The notes beneath the pieces were generated by a model that worked only from the letters and a program-made list of their open reading frames with translations, had not been told where the DNA came from and searched no databases. From Andalucia godoyi (Eukaryota; Discoba; Jakobea; Jakobida; Andaluciidae): 64,000 nucleotides of DNA. The stretch is from NCBI GenBank assembly GCA_009859145.1, contig VRVR01000006.1:124001-188000 (forward strand), in the 5' to 3' direction. A program made the translations under genes and the position numbers. This document shows, piece by piece, positions 9,431-19,652 of the stretch (positions are counted from its first letter, which is position 1; each line of letters begins with the position of its first letter).

Positions 9431-12400
9431 TCAAAGGAAGATTCTGCGCACAACGCGGCCATCTCCTCCACAAGAATCGATGTGAGTTGGGAAGACGTTC
9501 ACTTGCATGACACCAAAAGAACGCATCACTGTCTTCCCTTGGATCCCGTAGAACGTGTGGCGAGGATGCGCACCCTCCAAATGGGCAATGGGCTCAAGGG
9601 ACTCGACATCCCAGATGCGAATGTCGCCGTCGGTGCAACCAGACGCAAACAACCTGCCGGAAACCTTCTCAAGAGACAGCGACCGAACGGATCCCGTATG
9701 GGAAACAAGAGTCTTGACAACGCACATGGATTCCAAGCTGAACGCTACCAAGTCTCCCTTTTTCCCACCCACGATTACAATCTTGCGCGAAGGGATGTAC
9801 AACACGGATCGTGGATCTACATCGTCAAACTCGTACACTTGTCGACAGCAGACTGGCTGTGGATACAAAAAGTCCCACAAAACCAATTCTTTGGCGCTCC
9901 CAGATACACCCACAGTCACAACAACAGATCCTCCATCGACAAATGCAAAGTCTGAGCAGCGAGATGCGTGCGCCGGAATACTCAAAAACGGACTGAACGA
10001 ATCAACGTCATCGCCCCAGCGCCACAGATAAAACCCACCGTCACGATCACATGCACCAAACTTGTTTCCTTGTTCGGAGAATCGAACACTGATGATGGCA
10101 GCGGGCGCTGCAGCCGGGCCTGCAGGACGCGTGTATTGACGGATTCGCTCGGACGCTCCAAATTGCCACAACGAAACGGATCCGTCGGTGTTGCCGGACA
10201 CATAAAACGGCAAGAAAGGGTGTGACGCAAGGGAATGGGAAGTCACATCATGCGGATCATCATGGCGAGCAGTCTCATTTAAGGGTTGTGCGACCGGGAC
10301 CGGAACTGGCAGCGTCTGGGCAAAGGAAGGACGGTTCAGGATTTGCTCCACATTGCTGGACAGACCCGCAGAGAAACTTGTCGACATGGACAGCAACGAC
10401 AGCGATGCATTCACAGACGGAGAGCGGGAGGAGGGATTCGTGTGAGCGCCCAGTTTCTTCGAAAATCTGTCCTCGGCAGAAGTGGAGGATGCAACAGTTG
10501 GAGTCGTGGCACCAGATGAATGGAAGACAGTTCCACTCTCCACCTGATCGGTTCTCGAAGTCCAGATATCAAATTTCGACTTTGGTGTTGCAGAAGTGTG
10601 CGGATTGGCCATGGCAGCATCATTGTCACGGGATGCTCGGTCGTCGAACTGATGCAAAACACTGTCAAAGCTACCCGCTTCATCGTCCTGCAACGAACTG
10701 AACGAAGGAGACCTTTTCCTGTATTTCATCGAATGCAGAACATCAAATTCACGCAAACAAGAACGGACAGATACAGCAACATGTTTCTGATCCTCCGAGT
10801 TGGTACACATGCTCCATACCAACTCTTTGTGGAACTTGGCCATTTCTATTGCAGGCGAGAAGTTGAGCTTCGACGCAAACGGTCTCGGCGGCGTAATCAA
10901 GTTGGGCATGTTGAATAGCAGATCACTGAGAAGCGGGTTCCTGTCTGACACGTAGAAATCGGATGAATAGAGCAGCTCAATCATGTGCATACAAAGGTCT
11001 TGGGCAACTTCACTGGGACTCGACGCCAACCGCAAGAGAGCAGACTTTGCTTCGAAATGATTTGCTAGGCGAACGTTCACAAACACTTCTTCCATGACGG
11101 GAACCTTTCGTGGGGGACCAAATATTTTCTTTGCGGCCTCCCTCAATGAGTCATCCTGTGTTTGCTTGAGAAGATGCGACAGAGAGTGGAAACCCTCCCC
11201 ATTGCCGACTGCCTTCTGTGAAGAGCCGGGTTTAACAATTGTGCTCAATCGATCCTTCCACGATGATGACTTCGACTGTTGCGTAAGTCCTTGAGAAGAG
11301 GACCCATACTTCCCGTACTTGGTACCCGCAATGCTTTTCAAAAGGTCAACCACATGCACGCGATGTGAAAGAGGAATCTCGTACATGCACAGACACAGAG
11401 AAAGCGAGCACGTCGAATCCCAAATGCGCAAAGACTGGAAGGCCGAGCTCATTAACGACGCCCAATAGCGCGCACCACCAACGTGTTCCAGAACCGACAA
11501 GTCGGACTGGGAGGAAGATGACAGCTGGATATGATCACTCTCGAGTTCCGATACGACGGAGCGCCACATGGATTCCGCAAGCACCCAGAGATGCGAAATC
11601 AGGAGAACAGGGAAAAACGCCGAAAACACAATTCTCGGATTGATTGCAAACTTCTCGGAGACATCATTGATGGAAGAGAAGTACTTCTTGGGTTTTCCAA
11701 CAGACTCGTAATCGTGATATGCCGTCTCCAGTTCGCAGTCTACTTCCGCAATCATTTTGGAAATCCACTCTGAGAGTTTGCCTCCCGGGGACTTGATGAA
11801 GAAACGGAGAGAAGAAGCAAGTTGTTTGGTAGCAAAAAACGAAGCAGAAACCGCGTTACTCAGTTGCATGGATGACAGTATATGCGCCATCCAGACAGTG
11901 AAGACGAACGTGGCAGACACGCCCGGGACAAAAAACACAGAGTCGGCAAGAGAGGCACCGTTGGATATGACTCGATCCTCAGCAATGGACATCGCTGCTA
12001 GGAATTCGGAGGCGATATTGCGCAAATGCTTCCTCTCCTTCGTTGTAAACCCTTCCGCGGCTGCCCGCACGGTAACAAAGAGAGAAGGATTTGAAGACTG
12101 ATAGCAAGCGGCAATAAGGTCAAGAGCATCCTGCTCCGAGAGCGCAAATGCATCTGATGACATGGAGTCTGAAACAACGCGCGGAAGAGATAAAATCCAA
12201 CCGCTGGTCCAGAGCAACGGCTGCACAGCACTGACAATATCCTCCGGATCTACCAAAAACGCAAGTCGAACAGTATCTTGAAGTCGCATTTGGGAAAAGA
12301 ACATGGAAGACAGCCGAGGTTCCAGGAAGTTAGCAAGCAACTTATCATCCGCAACCGCAAGATTGCATCTCACAAAATTCCAATCGTCTTCCGTTAGGCT

Positions 12401-15400
12401 ATTCGATGAAAAATGCAGCAACATCAGACCAAGAACAGCGTTCGCCATGAATGGACCGAATTCCGACGCATTCAATTCTCCGGATTCGTCACCTTCGATG
12501 CACGAATTCAACAGAAGCAAATACTCCAAAGCCATCGACGGACACCCAAACGCTTTGTAGTACTGAACGGTTCGACTGAGCAACCCAACTGTCAACGACG
12601 GATCTCCAAACTTCTGCTTCAGCTTCGAAGTAAACGAATAAATCTCAGGAAAATCTGCGTAGCTGTCAATGTGTTCGGCATCGGCGAACACCTCGACTGC
12701 ATCTTCATGCCGCTGAAGCAAAACAAGTACCATGTATCGCAGCCACACACGATCTGCTGGAGAATACACTTCTTTGACAGGTTCATTTGTGCTGTCATCA
12801 ACAATTTCATCGTGTTCCTCTGCACCCGAAAGCCCAGCGCCATCCACTGCGGTGAACGAAGATTTCCCAAGAGCCGCAGGTGATGATGGCGACTCCAAAA
12901 ACATCGACATGAAATTTTCTGACAAGATGGAGCTTGTGTGCGGCCCTTGAAAACTTCCTTCAAACAAACGTGTAACAAACAAGGCCAAAAGCGGGTCCTT
13001 TCCATTTCGTACCAACACCTGCACACAATCTTTCAGAGATCCAGCAAGAAGGAAGTAAGCCGCTGCGAGCTCAAATTTCTGTTTCGAAAGCAATGCATAG
13101 GCATTCTTCAACGCAGAAGTTCGTGCTCGCTCATCCGCTTCAAAGTCTTGCATGAAGAACTTCTGGAATTTTTCGTTCTTTCCAACTTTGAATAACCCCA
13201 CGAGTGTGGTCTTCTTCTTCAGGGCCAAATACAGCAAGGCGCAGTCATTTGCATCCTTGAATTCCAGATACTGCTGCTTCGCCAGTCTTTCTGCAGCCTC
13301 CCTCAGTTTTGCAGGATCCTTCATCCATAACGGAATACCTATTGCGCGATAGTCCTCCCATCTTACAACAGTCTTATCGCCAGGGGGGAACATTAAATCG
13401 AACAGTGCGGATTGAGCATCTGAATGCAGGGCATAGCAGATATCTCCGTATGATAATGAACTTGCGCGCTGCGATGGCGGAAGAACTCTGTTGAGAAACG
13501 TAAACATACGAAACGACAGCCACACATGGACTCCAAATACGTCGAGCGTGTGCGGCTGTGTTTGAATCGCGATGAGCGCATCCAGCACAGAGAGAAGCTT
13601 CAGTTGGTCGGTAGATGTCAAGCCAACAATGCGATACGAAGCAAGCATGTCCCGCAAGTACTCGGCATCTTTCTCCGACAGAGAACGACCTCCCCTAGCA
13701 TGCGTCTTTGAAGGCATCGCAGACTCAACTTCATCAGGTCGTGTATCAAGGTCATCAATCGACCATCCTGCCGCTGAGGACGGCGTTGAGATTTGTGGAG
13801 AATTTGAAGACTGATGCAATCCAGATGTTAGAGTGGAAAGCGCAACCGAGAGCGGACGATTTTGTACGACAACCTCTGCAGCCGTATGCGTTAGCGATTC
13901 ACTTGATGCAGATATGCTCGACTTCGACCGACTTTCAAAGGCCTCCAACTGGCGACGCAGGTCCACGAAAATGTCCTCCACCCGGGTTAGCTCTCCGCGA
14001 TTCATCAAATCTACGAGTACTCGCGGATGAAATTCCGGAACATGTCGATTTTGCGGGATCGCAAAGATGGGAGACACTTCCGGTCTCCACTTTGAAAGCG
14101 CATAAAGCCTGTTGCCAAATGCACATATCACAACGCCTTCTTCGCACAGGAACCCACATCCGTTTGAGAAGAACGGCCGCAGAGCCTTTTCATGGACTCG
14201 AATCGACTGCACACGCTGGCCACTGACCGCAGTCACCAGAACAGTAGGAGTCGCAATGGACGACACTTCTCTTGGAGAAATGTCTGCGACATCTCGGATC
14301 GTACTCACGGAGCTCCAAACACCACGGGACAAGTTGTACACTTCCACATACGGCTCAAAAATTGGAGGGGAGGCAGAGGAATACACACATTTGTTGTACG
14401 TCCCGGAGAGAGAGACAAGGCTTGGAGCCACAGTCAGCATCAACGTTTGAAACGGACCGAACGACATGTGGGATACGCGGTATCCATCGGGCACAGACAA
14501 GATCTGTTCTACATACGGCTCTTCCCATTTGGCAAGTGTCAAGTCCCACTGCGTCACGACGACACGCCGCCCTGAGCCGTCAATGAACGCTACACGGGAT
14601 TCTTCATCATCGGTTACGCACACATTCTTTGCACGGCTGCATCGGGAGATTGTGGATTTGATCGAGAACACCTTGGAAGGCTTGATATCTGCTTCCAGAT
14701 CCGTGGTCGCCGTTCGAATCAAAGACTGGAATGAAAACTGACACAGCTGACCAGTTGCCAAGGCGACGTAGATCATACGCTCGCTCAATCTAGCAAATGC
14801 ACCAACCACACTGCCACTGTCGACCCCTACTATATCAGACAGGTCGATTCTTCGACACGCCAGACATTTCGAAATCACTGCAAAATCGCTCATTCCGTGC
14901 GTCACTTCCGACGTCGAGCATTTCCAAAGACATAACCGCGGGTCCGTATCGGATGCCGAAACAGCAAACAAGTAAAACGCAGCGTTTGGGTCCTTCAAGT
15001 TTGGAGCAACACACCGAATCCACAAGAAAGGTGCATGCTTGTCGGATTCCGGTAGCAGAGAGGAGCCTTGAATGTGGAACGAGTAAGGACGGGAGGGAAA
15101 CGGCACGGAATAGCCCTGACCTCCTGAAGTCGTTGTCGGACTGTCCAACTCGTCATCGAGGCCAATCTCTCGATTTTTCATGTGCACTTCGATGGACACA
15201 GCGTGGATTCCTGTCAGCGAAGACCCAAAAAGCAGCGAATCACCAGGAAACCACGACATGCGATTGAACCCCGCAGTCGTCGAATCTAAGCGCATCACGC
15301 TGCGAAGATGCGTATCGCAAGAGGACAGGTTTGCCCAGTTGAGAGCCCACAACACGCACCTTCCTTCGTCATCCAGTGACGCGCACAACGGCAACTTTGG

Positions 15401-16621
15401 ATGTCGAGCCATTTCGCGCAACGGCCTCTTATGACCAGTCAAATATGAACGCACTCGGACTCTAGAGCGCTCGGCACCACGGTCTCTCTGCCGTCCAACA
15501 GACAAATCACACCTCACAATGGTACCTTCATTGTCAACAAGAAAGAAGAACAAGTGAGATGGCGAAAAGATGACTTCCTCTGGAACGGGTCGGAACGTAC
15601 ACGACAGAAATGAATGATCATTGAACGAAAGGCGGTGCGGAAGGTTTCTGGGAACCGCATTCGGTATCTTCATCCATGTGCTCACGCGAGGAGTTCGCTT
15701 CTGGTCTTCCATGAGGCCCACAATGGCATAGATGATGATCGTTCCGTCTTCATCAAACGACACGGCCCATACTTCAGACTCCCTGGAAGAAGAGCGGTTC
15801 CGGAAGCAATCCGTATCTTGCATTATACCTCGAGAAGGATCGTATGGGATCAGCCACTTCACAACAAAAAACCCAGGTTCTGAAGACGAATTCGTGCCGT
15901 CAATAACAGTAGACATTGCATAAAACGGCGGTTTTTCGAACGTCGTAGAGGATGTCGTCCATATTCTTGCTACATTGTCTGAGTTGCACTGCGACAGGAT
16001 GCAGTTCAACGAGTTCCAGTCGCATCTCGACACCGGGCCTGGATGCGGAAGGTACTGGAACATCTTGGACGCGAAGTGCCAGACTTTGAAGAATCTTTCC
16101 GTGTCGCAGACGGTAAAAAATAGCTGTCCTGAATAATTGAACTGAACGTCCACCACGGCGTTGATAAGTGACGGTGACTTCCAGGTCGCTACCCAGGTAT
16201 CCGTACCTTTCCTCAGGTTTTGGGGTACATTCTGAGCAATTTCGAACAGCTCAAGATAACTGCCACCAACCAGGAACGAGTCTCCGGAAGGATGGAATGC
16301 AGCCACCGTTGGCGGCTTATCCTTGTCATACGAAGTGATCCGAAAATCATACGCCCAAAACAAATTATCCTTGTGCAGGGACAGGATGTGAACATTCGCA
16401 GCTTCAACGACTGCGATTCTCCCTGTTTGTGAATTTGCAGAAATGCACTTGACATCCTCTATTCCGAATTTGAAACTCTGAATCAGCGTTCCAAACACTG
16501 TAGACACAAAAACGACGTTGCGGGACGCGTATGCCATCAACTCTCGGCCACGGATATCAAACTGTGCAACACATCGCGGATTTGGGTTTGCACAACCACC
16601 GATGATTTGAAGACCTGGCAT
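9431..16621 (-). CDS. DMXL: Rav1/DMXL-type WD40 protein (RAVE/rabconnectin-3)
   Basis: Scaffold that promotes V-ATPase assembly on endosomal and vacuolar membranes (Rav1 in yeast, DMXL1/2 in animals). 2396 aa in one exon from the ATG opening MPGLQIIGG; 19 further upstream codons look like leader. N-terminal WD40 repeats (about 1-560) lead to a second beta-propeller-like region. The diagnostic Rav1 helical domain (about 1060-1230) has IPLWMKDPAKLREAAERLAK, YLALKKKTTLVGLFK, and AAAYFLLAGSLKDCVQVL. The C-terminal quarter has Ser-rich linkers and another WD40 set (about 2130-2396) with GSVRSLSLEKVSGRLFASG and IRIWDVE. It lies convergent with DNAAF6 and divergent from the OLD-like gene (359 bp). 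By length and order of domains it looks complete. Confidence 0.93.
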   Translation of the reverse strand: MPGLQIIGGCANPNPRCVAQFDIRGRELMAYASRNVVFVSTVFGTLIQSFKFGIEDVKCISANSQTGRIAVVEAANVHILSLHKDNLFWAYDFRITSYDKDKPPTVAAFHPSGDSFLVGGSYLELFEIAQNVPQNLRKGTDTWVATWKSPSLINAVVDVQFNYSGQLFFTVCDTERFFKVWHFASKMFQYLPHPGPVSRCDWNSLNCILSQCNSDNVARIWTTSSTTFEKPPFYAMSTVIDGTNSSSEPGFFVVKWLIPYDPSRGIMQDTDCFRNRSSSRESEVWAVSFDEDGTIIIYAIVGLMEDQKRTPRVSTWMKIPNAVPRNLPHRLSFNDHSFLSCTFRPVPEEVIFSPSHLFFFLVDNEGTIVRCDLSVGRQRDRGAERSRVRVRSYLTGHKRPLREMARHPKLPLCASLDDEGRCVLWALNWANLSSCDTHLRSVMRLDSTTAGFNRMSWFPGDSLLFGSSLTGIHAVSIEVHMKNREIGLDDELDSPTTTSGGQGYSVPFPSRPYSFHIQGSSLLPESDKHAPFLWIRCVAPNLKDPNAAFYLFAVSASDTDPRLCLWKCSTSEVTHGMSDFAVISKCLACRRIDLSDIVGVDSGSVVGAFARLSERMIYVALATGQLCQFSFQSLIRTATTDLEADIKPSKVFSIKSTISRCSRAKNVCVTDDEESRVAFIDGSGRRVVVTQWDLTLAKWEEPYVEQILSVPDGYRVSHMSFGPFQTLMLTVAPSLVSLSGTYNKCVYSSASPPIFEPYVEVYNLSRGVWSSVSTIRDVADISPREVSSIATPTVLVTAVSGQRVQSIRVHEKALRPFFSNGCGFLCEEGVVICAFGNRLYALSKWRPEVSPIFAIPQNRHVPEFHPRVLVDLMNRGELTRVEDIFVDLRRQLEAFESRSKSSISASSESLTHTAAEVVVQNRPLSVALSTLTSGLHQSSNSPQISTPSSAAGWSIDDLDTRPDEVESAMPSKTHARGGRSLSEKDAEYLRDMLASYRIVGLTSTDQLKLLSVLDALIAIQTQPHTLDVFGVHVWLSFRMFTFLNRVLPPSQRASSLSYGDICYALHSDAQSALFDLMFPPGDKTVVRWEDYRAIGIPLWMKDPAKLREAAERLAKQQYLEFKDANDCALLYLALKKKTTLVGLFKVGKNEKFQKFFMQDFEADERARTSALKNAYALLSKQKFELAAAYFLLAGSLKDCVQVLVRNGKDPLLALFVTRLFEGSFQGPHTSSILSENFMSMFLESPSSPAALGKSSFTAVDGAGLSGAEEHDEIVDDSTNEPVKEVYSPADRVWLRYMVLVLLQRHEDAVEVFADAEHIDSYADFPEIYSFTSKLKQKFGDPSLTVGLLSRTVQYYKAFGCPSMALEYLLLLNSCIEGDESGELNASEFGPFMANAVLGLMLLHFSSNSLTEDDWNFVRCNLAVADDKLLANFLEPRLSSMFFSQMRLQDTVRLAFLVDPEDIVSAVQPLLWTSGWILSLPRVVSDSMSSDAFALSEQDALDLIAACYQSSNPSLFVTVRAAAEGFTTKERKHLRNIASEFLAAMSIAEDRVISNGASLADSVFFVPGVSATFVFTVWMAHILSSMQLSNAVSASFFATKQLASSLRFFIKSPGGKLSEWISKMIAEVDCELETAYHDYESVGKPKKYFSSINDVSEKFAINPRIVFSAFFPVLLISHLWVLAESMWRSVVSELESDHIQLSSSSQSDLSVLEHVGGARYWASLMSSAFQSLRIWDSTCSLSLCLCMYEIPLSHRVHVVDLLKSIAGTKYGKYGSSSQGLTQQSKSSSWKDRLSTIVKPGSSQKAVGNGEGFHSLSHLLKQTQDDSLREAAKKIFGPPRKVPVMEEVFVNVRLANHFEAKSALLRLASSPSEVAQDLCMHMIELLYSSDFYVSDRNPLLSDLLFNMPNLITPPRPFASKLNFSPAIEMAKFHKELVWSMCTNSEDQKHVAVSVRSCLREFDVLHSMKYRKRSPSFSSLQDDEAGSFDSVLHQFDDRASRDNDAAMANPHTSATPKSKFDIWTSRTDQVESGTVFHSSGATTPTVASSTSAEDRFSKKLGAHTNPSSRSPSVNASLSLLSMSTSFSAGLSSNVEQILNRPSFAQTLPVPVPVAQPLNETARHDDPHDVTSHSLASHPFLPFYVSGNTDGSVSLWQFGASERIRQYTRPAGPAAAPAAIISVRFSEQGNKFGACDRDGGFYLWRWGDDVDSFSPFLSIPAHASRCSDFAFVDGGSVVVTVGVSGSAKELVLWDFLYPQPVCCRQVYEFDDVDPRSVLYIPSRKIVIVGGKKGDLVAFSLESMCVVKTLVSHTGSVRSLSLEKVSGRLFASGCTDGDIRIWDVESLEPIAHLEGAHPRHTFYGIQGKTVMRSFGVMQVNVFPTHIDSCGGDGRVVRRIFL

Positions 16622-16980
16622 TCTGCTTTTGCTCTCACAACCTTCTACGGACGCACACACAAACACACACCCACACAAATATATTAAATATCAAAAAGCA
16701 AATCCAAGAAAACTGAAGCAAAAACAATGCGAACAATCTTTGAACTTGAAAAGAAAACCTCAGAGGAAAGAAAGCTATTGAGGTTCTTGCAAAGGCAACC
16801 CGTTTTTTCAGAATTTCCAAGGGGAAACTCGGGATAGTCGAAGACTGTCGACGTCTCCGTCCATTGATAATTTCTTTTTCTGCTTCTGTTCTCCAAAGAC
16901 TGTCCACTCACGCATTTAGTCTGTCCTTTTTTCGTCCACTTCTTTCTCACCACTGCGCATCGCATCGCATCGCACACAAC

Positions 16981-19569
16981 ATGGTGTTCTTGTTAAAGTC
17001 ATTGTCGGTCCGAAACTTTCTCTCGTTTGGGAATGTCATGCAAACCATTGAACTCTCAAAGATCAACAGCTCGTTGTATGCGTTTGTGACGGGTTCTCAC
17101 AATTCCGGCAAGTCGAACGTCGTACGTGCCATTCGGTTTCTGTTGTACCACATCCCCACACCAGTTCGCGCCTCCGAGGTGCCAACTCCGCATTGGGATG
17201 CTGAAATGTCCGGGGACTCTGTCTTTCTGTCGGTTGAGTTTGCAGTGCGAAACTCGCAAGTTCGCCAAATGTTGATTGACGTCTACTTGTTGACGCTCAT
17301 CGATTTCCCGCTTCCTTCCGAGTACGACGACGAGTCCTGGGAAGAGTATCTGGAAGCCATTTCGTATTTCTGGCGCACATTTTACGACACGAGATCAAAG
17401 TTAATGGATGATCATTTGCTGGACTTCGTTCGTTTCTCCTATTCGTCAGATTCGCAGGAGCAGGGACTTCTGGAGATGCACGCACTGACGGGAATGCGCA
17501 AACGATTGGTTAACATTGGCGACTCTCTTGAATTCGTTCGCGTCAATGCAAAAGCAATTTCCATCGCTGAGGAGCTTGGCATTGACGAGAATCTTCGCCA
17601 TGTTCCACTTTCATTTGCATTGCTGCACCAGTCTCTTGGAGATTTGGCGCAGCATGAGCAGCGGGTGCTCTCCAAGGATGAAGAAGGCTCCGGGAGCCGA
17701 AAGGGCAAGGGCCGATCGGGCACTGTCAGCATTTTCAGCGACATGGACGACGACAGCAGCAGCGATGTATCGGACAAGGGATACGTGTCTGTGCGTTCCA
17801 TGTCTCATTTTCATTCAAAGCGAGCGTTGGCTACTGAGAGCGGTCCGCATCGTGCAGGATTGCGAAAGAAGCGCAGCTCGAGACCTCCGAAGAAACAATC
17901 TATACGCCAAGAGGAGTTGAAGAGAATTTTACGGAACGTCTCTCGATTTTTGACGGATTATGACATGACACTGGACCAATTTTCGCTGCTGAAGCTCCTG
18001 TGCGCAATATCGAAGAACTCGGTTGCCATTTTGCCTCAGGATCGTGGATTATTCAAGACGTCAATGGCGCTACCGTATGAAATCACGTTTGAGCGGGCAC
18101 GTCAGGTCCTGTACGATTTGAAATTTTCTTCGGTGGAGTCCGACAGAGACCAGTTTGCATTCATCTCCAAGAAGATGGAGGCCCATTTGAAGTGCTCGAT
18201 CGAATTCATGATGGTAACGCAGATTTCCAAGGAGCTGCAATTGGTTTTTTCCGAGGGAAATAAGAATATGTACAGTGTTCAAGACACATTCGGTGCCGCA
18301 TACGACCTCTGTGCCGCTTTTGTGGCGATGTACGCGTGCAATGCAACAACAATGATTCTCGATGAGCCAGGAAGAGGCGCGTATGCGAATTTACGAAATG
18401 ATATCCGAGAGTTGTTGATTTCCATGAAGGACAAGGCAATTTTAGTCGTTACGAATGAATTTGATCTGCTTCCGACCCGCGACAAGCCCTTTCAATGCGT
18501 GTGGAGGGTCACCAGAGAGAACGGACGGTCACTGTGCATTAATGCAGAATCCGTTGTGGACTCATTGCGTCTTGCACGGTTTGTGATTGAACCGTCACGT
18601 CGACAGCTGCTGTTTTCCCACGCAGTAATCATGTGCGAGGGCCAACACGACTATCGATTCCTGACAGCACTCAATCATATTCTAAAGAGTTCGGATTTCA
18701 ACAAGGGTGGCTGGAGTCGCTGCAGTGGCCTCAAATCAGACATTCTGCCACTTGGAGGCAAAAGTGGAGCGCAGAGCGCCATGCGTCTGGTCCGAGAGTT
18801 CCACATGCGGGGAGTGTGCCTTTTGGATTGGGATGCAGTCATCAAGCGCCCTTACATTCCGGACAAAATGCTTAATGACGCGCGTATAACGGACATTCTT
18901 CGACAATGTGAATCGATTTTCCAGTCCATTCACTCTGGGAGTAAGCTGTCCGATTCAGAGGAGTTTCTTGCCCAATTTGATCGAGTCCGCGTCGGCCTGA
19001 TCACCTTGAATACAGGTCTGGGAATTTCAGCGGTTCCTCCGTCTCCTTGCATTCCGCTGCCTCTGACTGCCAGCCCCAAAGGCGACTGCCTCACAGAGGA
19101 TGAGAAGAACATGATCTGGGCATCCATTCCGTCGGAAATTGCGTTCAAAGTAGCTTCCGAAGTAATGGGGGTTCCAGATGCGGTCTTGAAGGAGTTTAAA
19201 CAGTTCCCTCCGTGGTCCAGCGAGGCAATCACGTGCATTCGAGAGACCCTGATGAAATCCAATATTTTCGTGTGGGGTCCAGAGGCCCCCGATATGGAAG
19301 GTGTCATGAACTATAAGCGATCCGTGCCGTTTCACAAGGCGGAATGGTCGGAGTACTCCTTCGACGATGATGTGAAGCTTGTTCTCGAAGCTCTGCAAAT
19401 TCAAACGAGTCCGGATTCTCCGTTGATGTGCTTTTATAATTTCCTGTTGCAGCGCAATTGTTTGATGCTCTTGCCCGATGATGCTGTGGCGGTCGTCCCC
19501 GAGTGCCCTCTGGAGTCGATTTCGGGATCCACTAAACTATCTGTAGCAGCGTCCGATGATTCTCCGTAA
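16981..19569 (+). CDS. OLD-like ATPase with TOPRIM domain
   Basis: 862 aa from the ATG opening MVFLLKSLSVRNFLSFG. The N-terminus is an SMC/ABC-like ATPase: a Walker A motif GSHNSGKS at residues 38-45, and a Walker B-type ILDEP near 459-463. Between them is a Ser/Lys-rich insertion (about 230-320). A TOPRIM domain follows, with the first acidic residue in MCEGQHD (E553) and a DxD pair in CLLDWDAV (D616, D618). ATPase followed by TOPRIM is the arrangement of OLD-family nucleases, which in bacteria and phages act in antiphage defence and DNA processing. The last 240 residues are unrecognised. Its role in this eukaryote is unknown. No sign of frame damage, and codon use resembles neighbours. The 39 in-frame upstream codons are probably leader. 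Confidence 0.8.
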   Translation: MVFLLKSLSVRNFLSFGNVMQTIELSKINSSLYAFVTGSHNSGKSNVVRAIRFLLYHIPTPVRASEVPTPHWDAEMSGDSVFLSVEFAVRNSQVRQMLIDVYLLTLIDFPLPSEYDDESWEEYLEAISYFWRTFYDTRSKLMDDHLLDFVRFSYSSDSQEQGLLEMHALTGMRKRLVNIGDSLEFVRVNAKAISIAEELGIDENLRHVPLSFALLHQSLGDLAQHEQRVLSKDEEGSGSRKGKGRSGTVSIFSDMDDDSSSDVSDKGYVSVRSMSHFHSKRALATESGPHRAGLRKKRSSRPPKKQSIRQEELKRILRNVSRFLTDYDMTLDQFSLLKLLCAISKNSVAILPQDRGLFKTSMALPYEITFERARQVLYDLKFSSVESDRDQFAFISKKMEAHLKCSIEFMMVTQISKELQLVFSEGNKNMYSVQDTFGAAYDLCAAFVAMYACNATTMILDEPGRGAYANLRNDIRELLISMKDKAILVVTNEFDLLPTRDKPFQCVWRVTRENGRSLCINAESVVDSLRLARFVIEPSRRQLLFSHAVIMCEGQHDYRFLTALNHILKSSDFNKGGWSRCSGLKSDILPLGGKSGAQSAMRLVREFHMRGVCLLDWDAVIKRPYIPDKMLNDARITDILRQCESIFQSIHSGSKLSDSEEFLAQFDRVRVGLITLNTGLGISAVPPSPCIPLPLTASPKGDCLTEDEKNMIWASIPSEIAFKVASEVMGVPDAVLKEFKQFPPWSSEAITCIRETLMKSNIFVWGPEAPDMEGVMNYKRSVPFHKAEWSEYSFDDDVKLVLEALQIQTSPDSPLMCFYNFLLQRNCLMLLPDDAVAVVPECPLESISGSTKLSVAASDDSP

Positions 19570-19652
19570 ACAGGCGAACGATGTTCTCGTGGGAGTTCTT
19601 TCTTCTTGTTCTTGTTCTTCTTCTTCTTTTGCGATTCAGAATCTCTCGGCGT

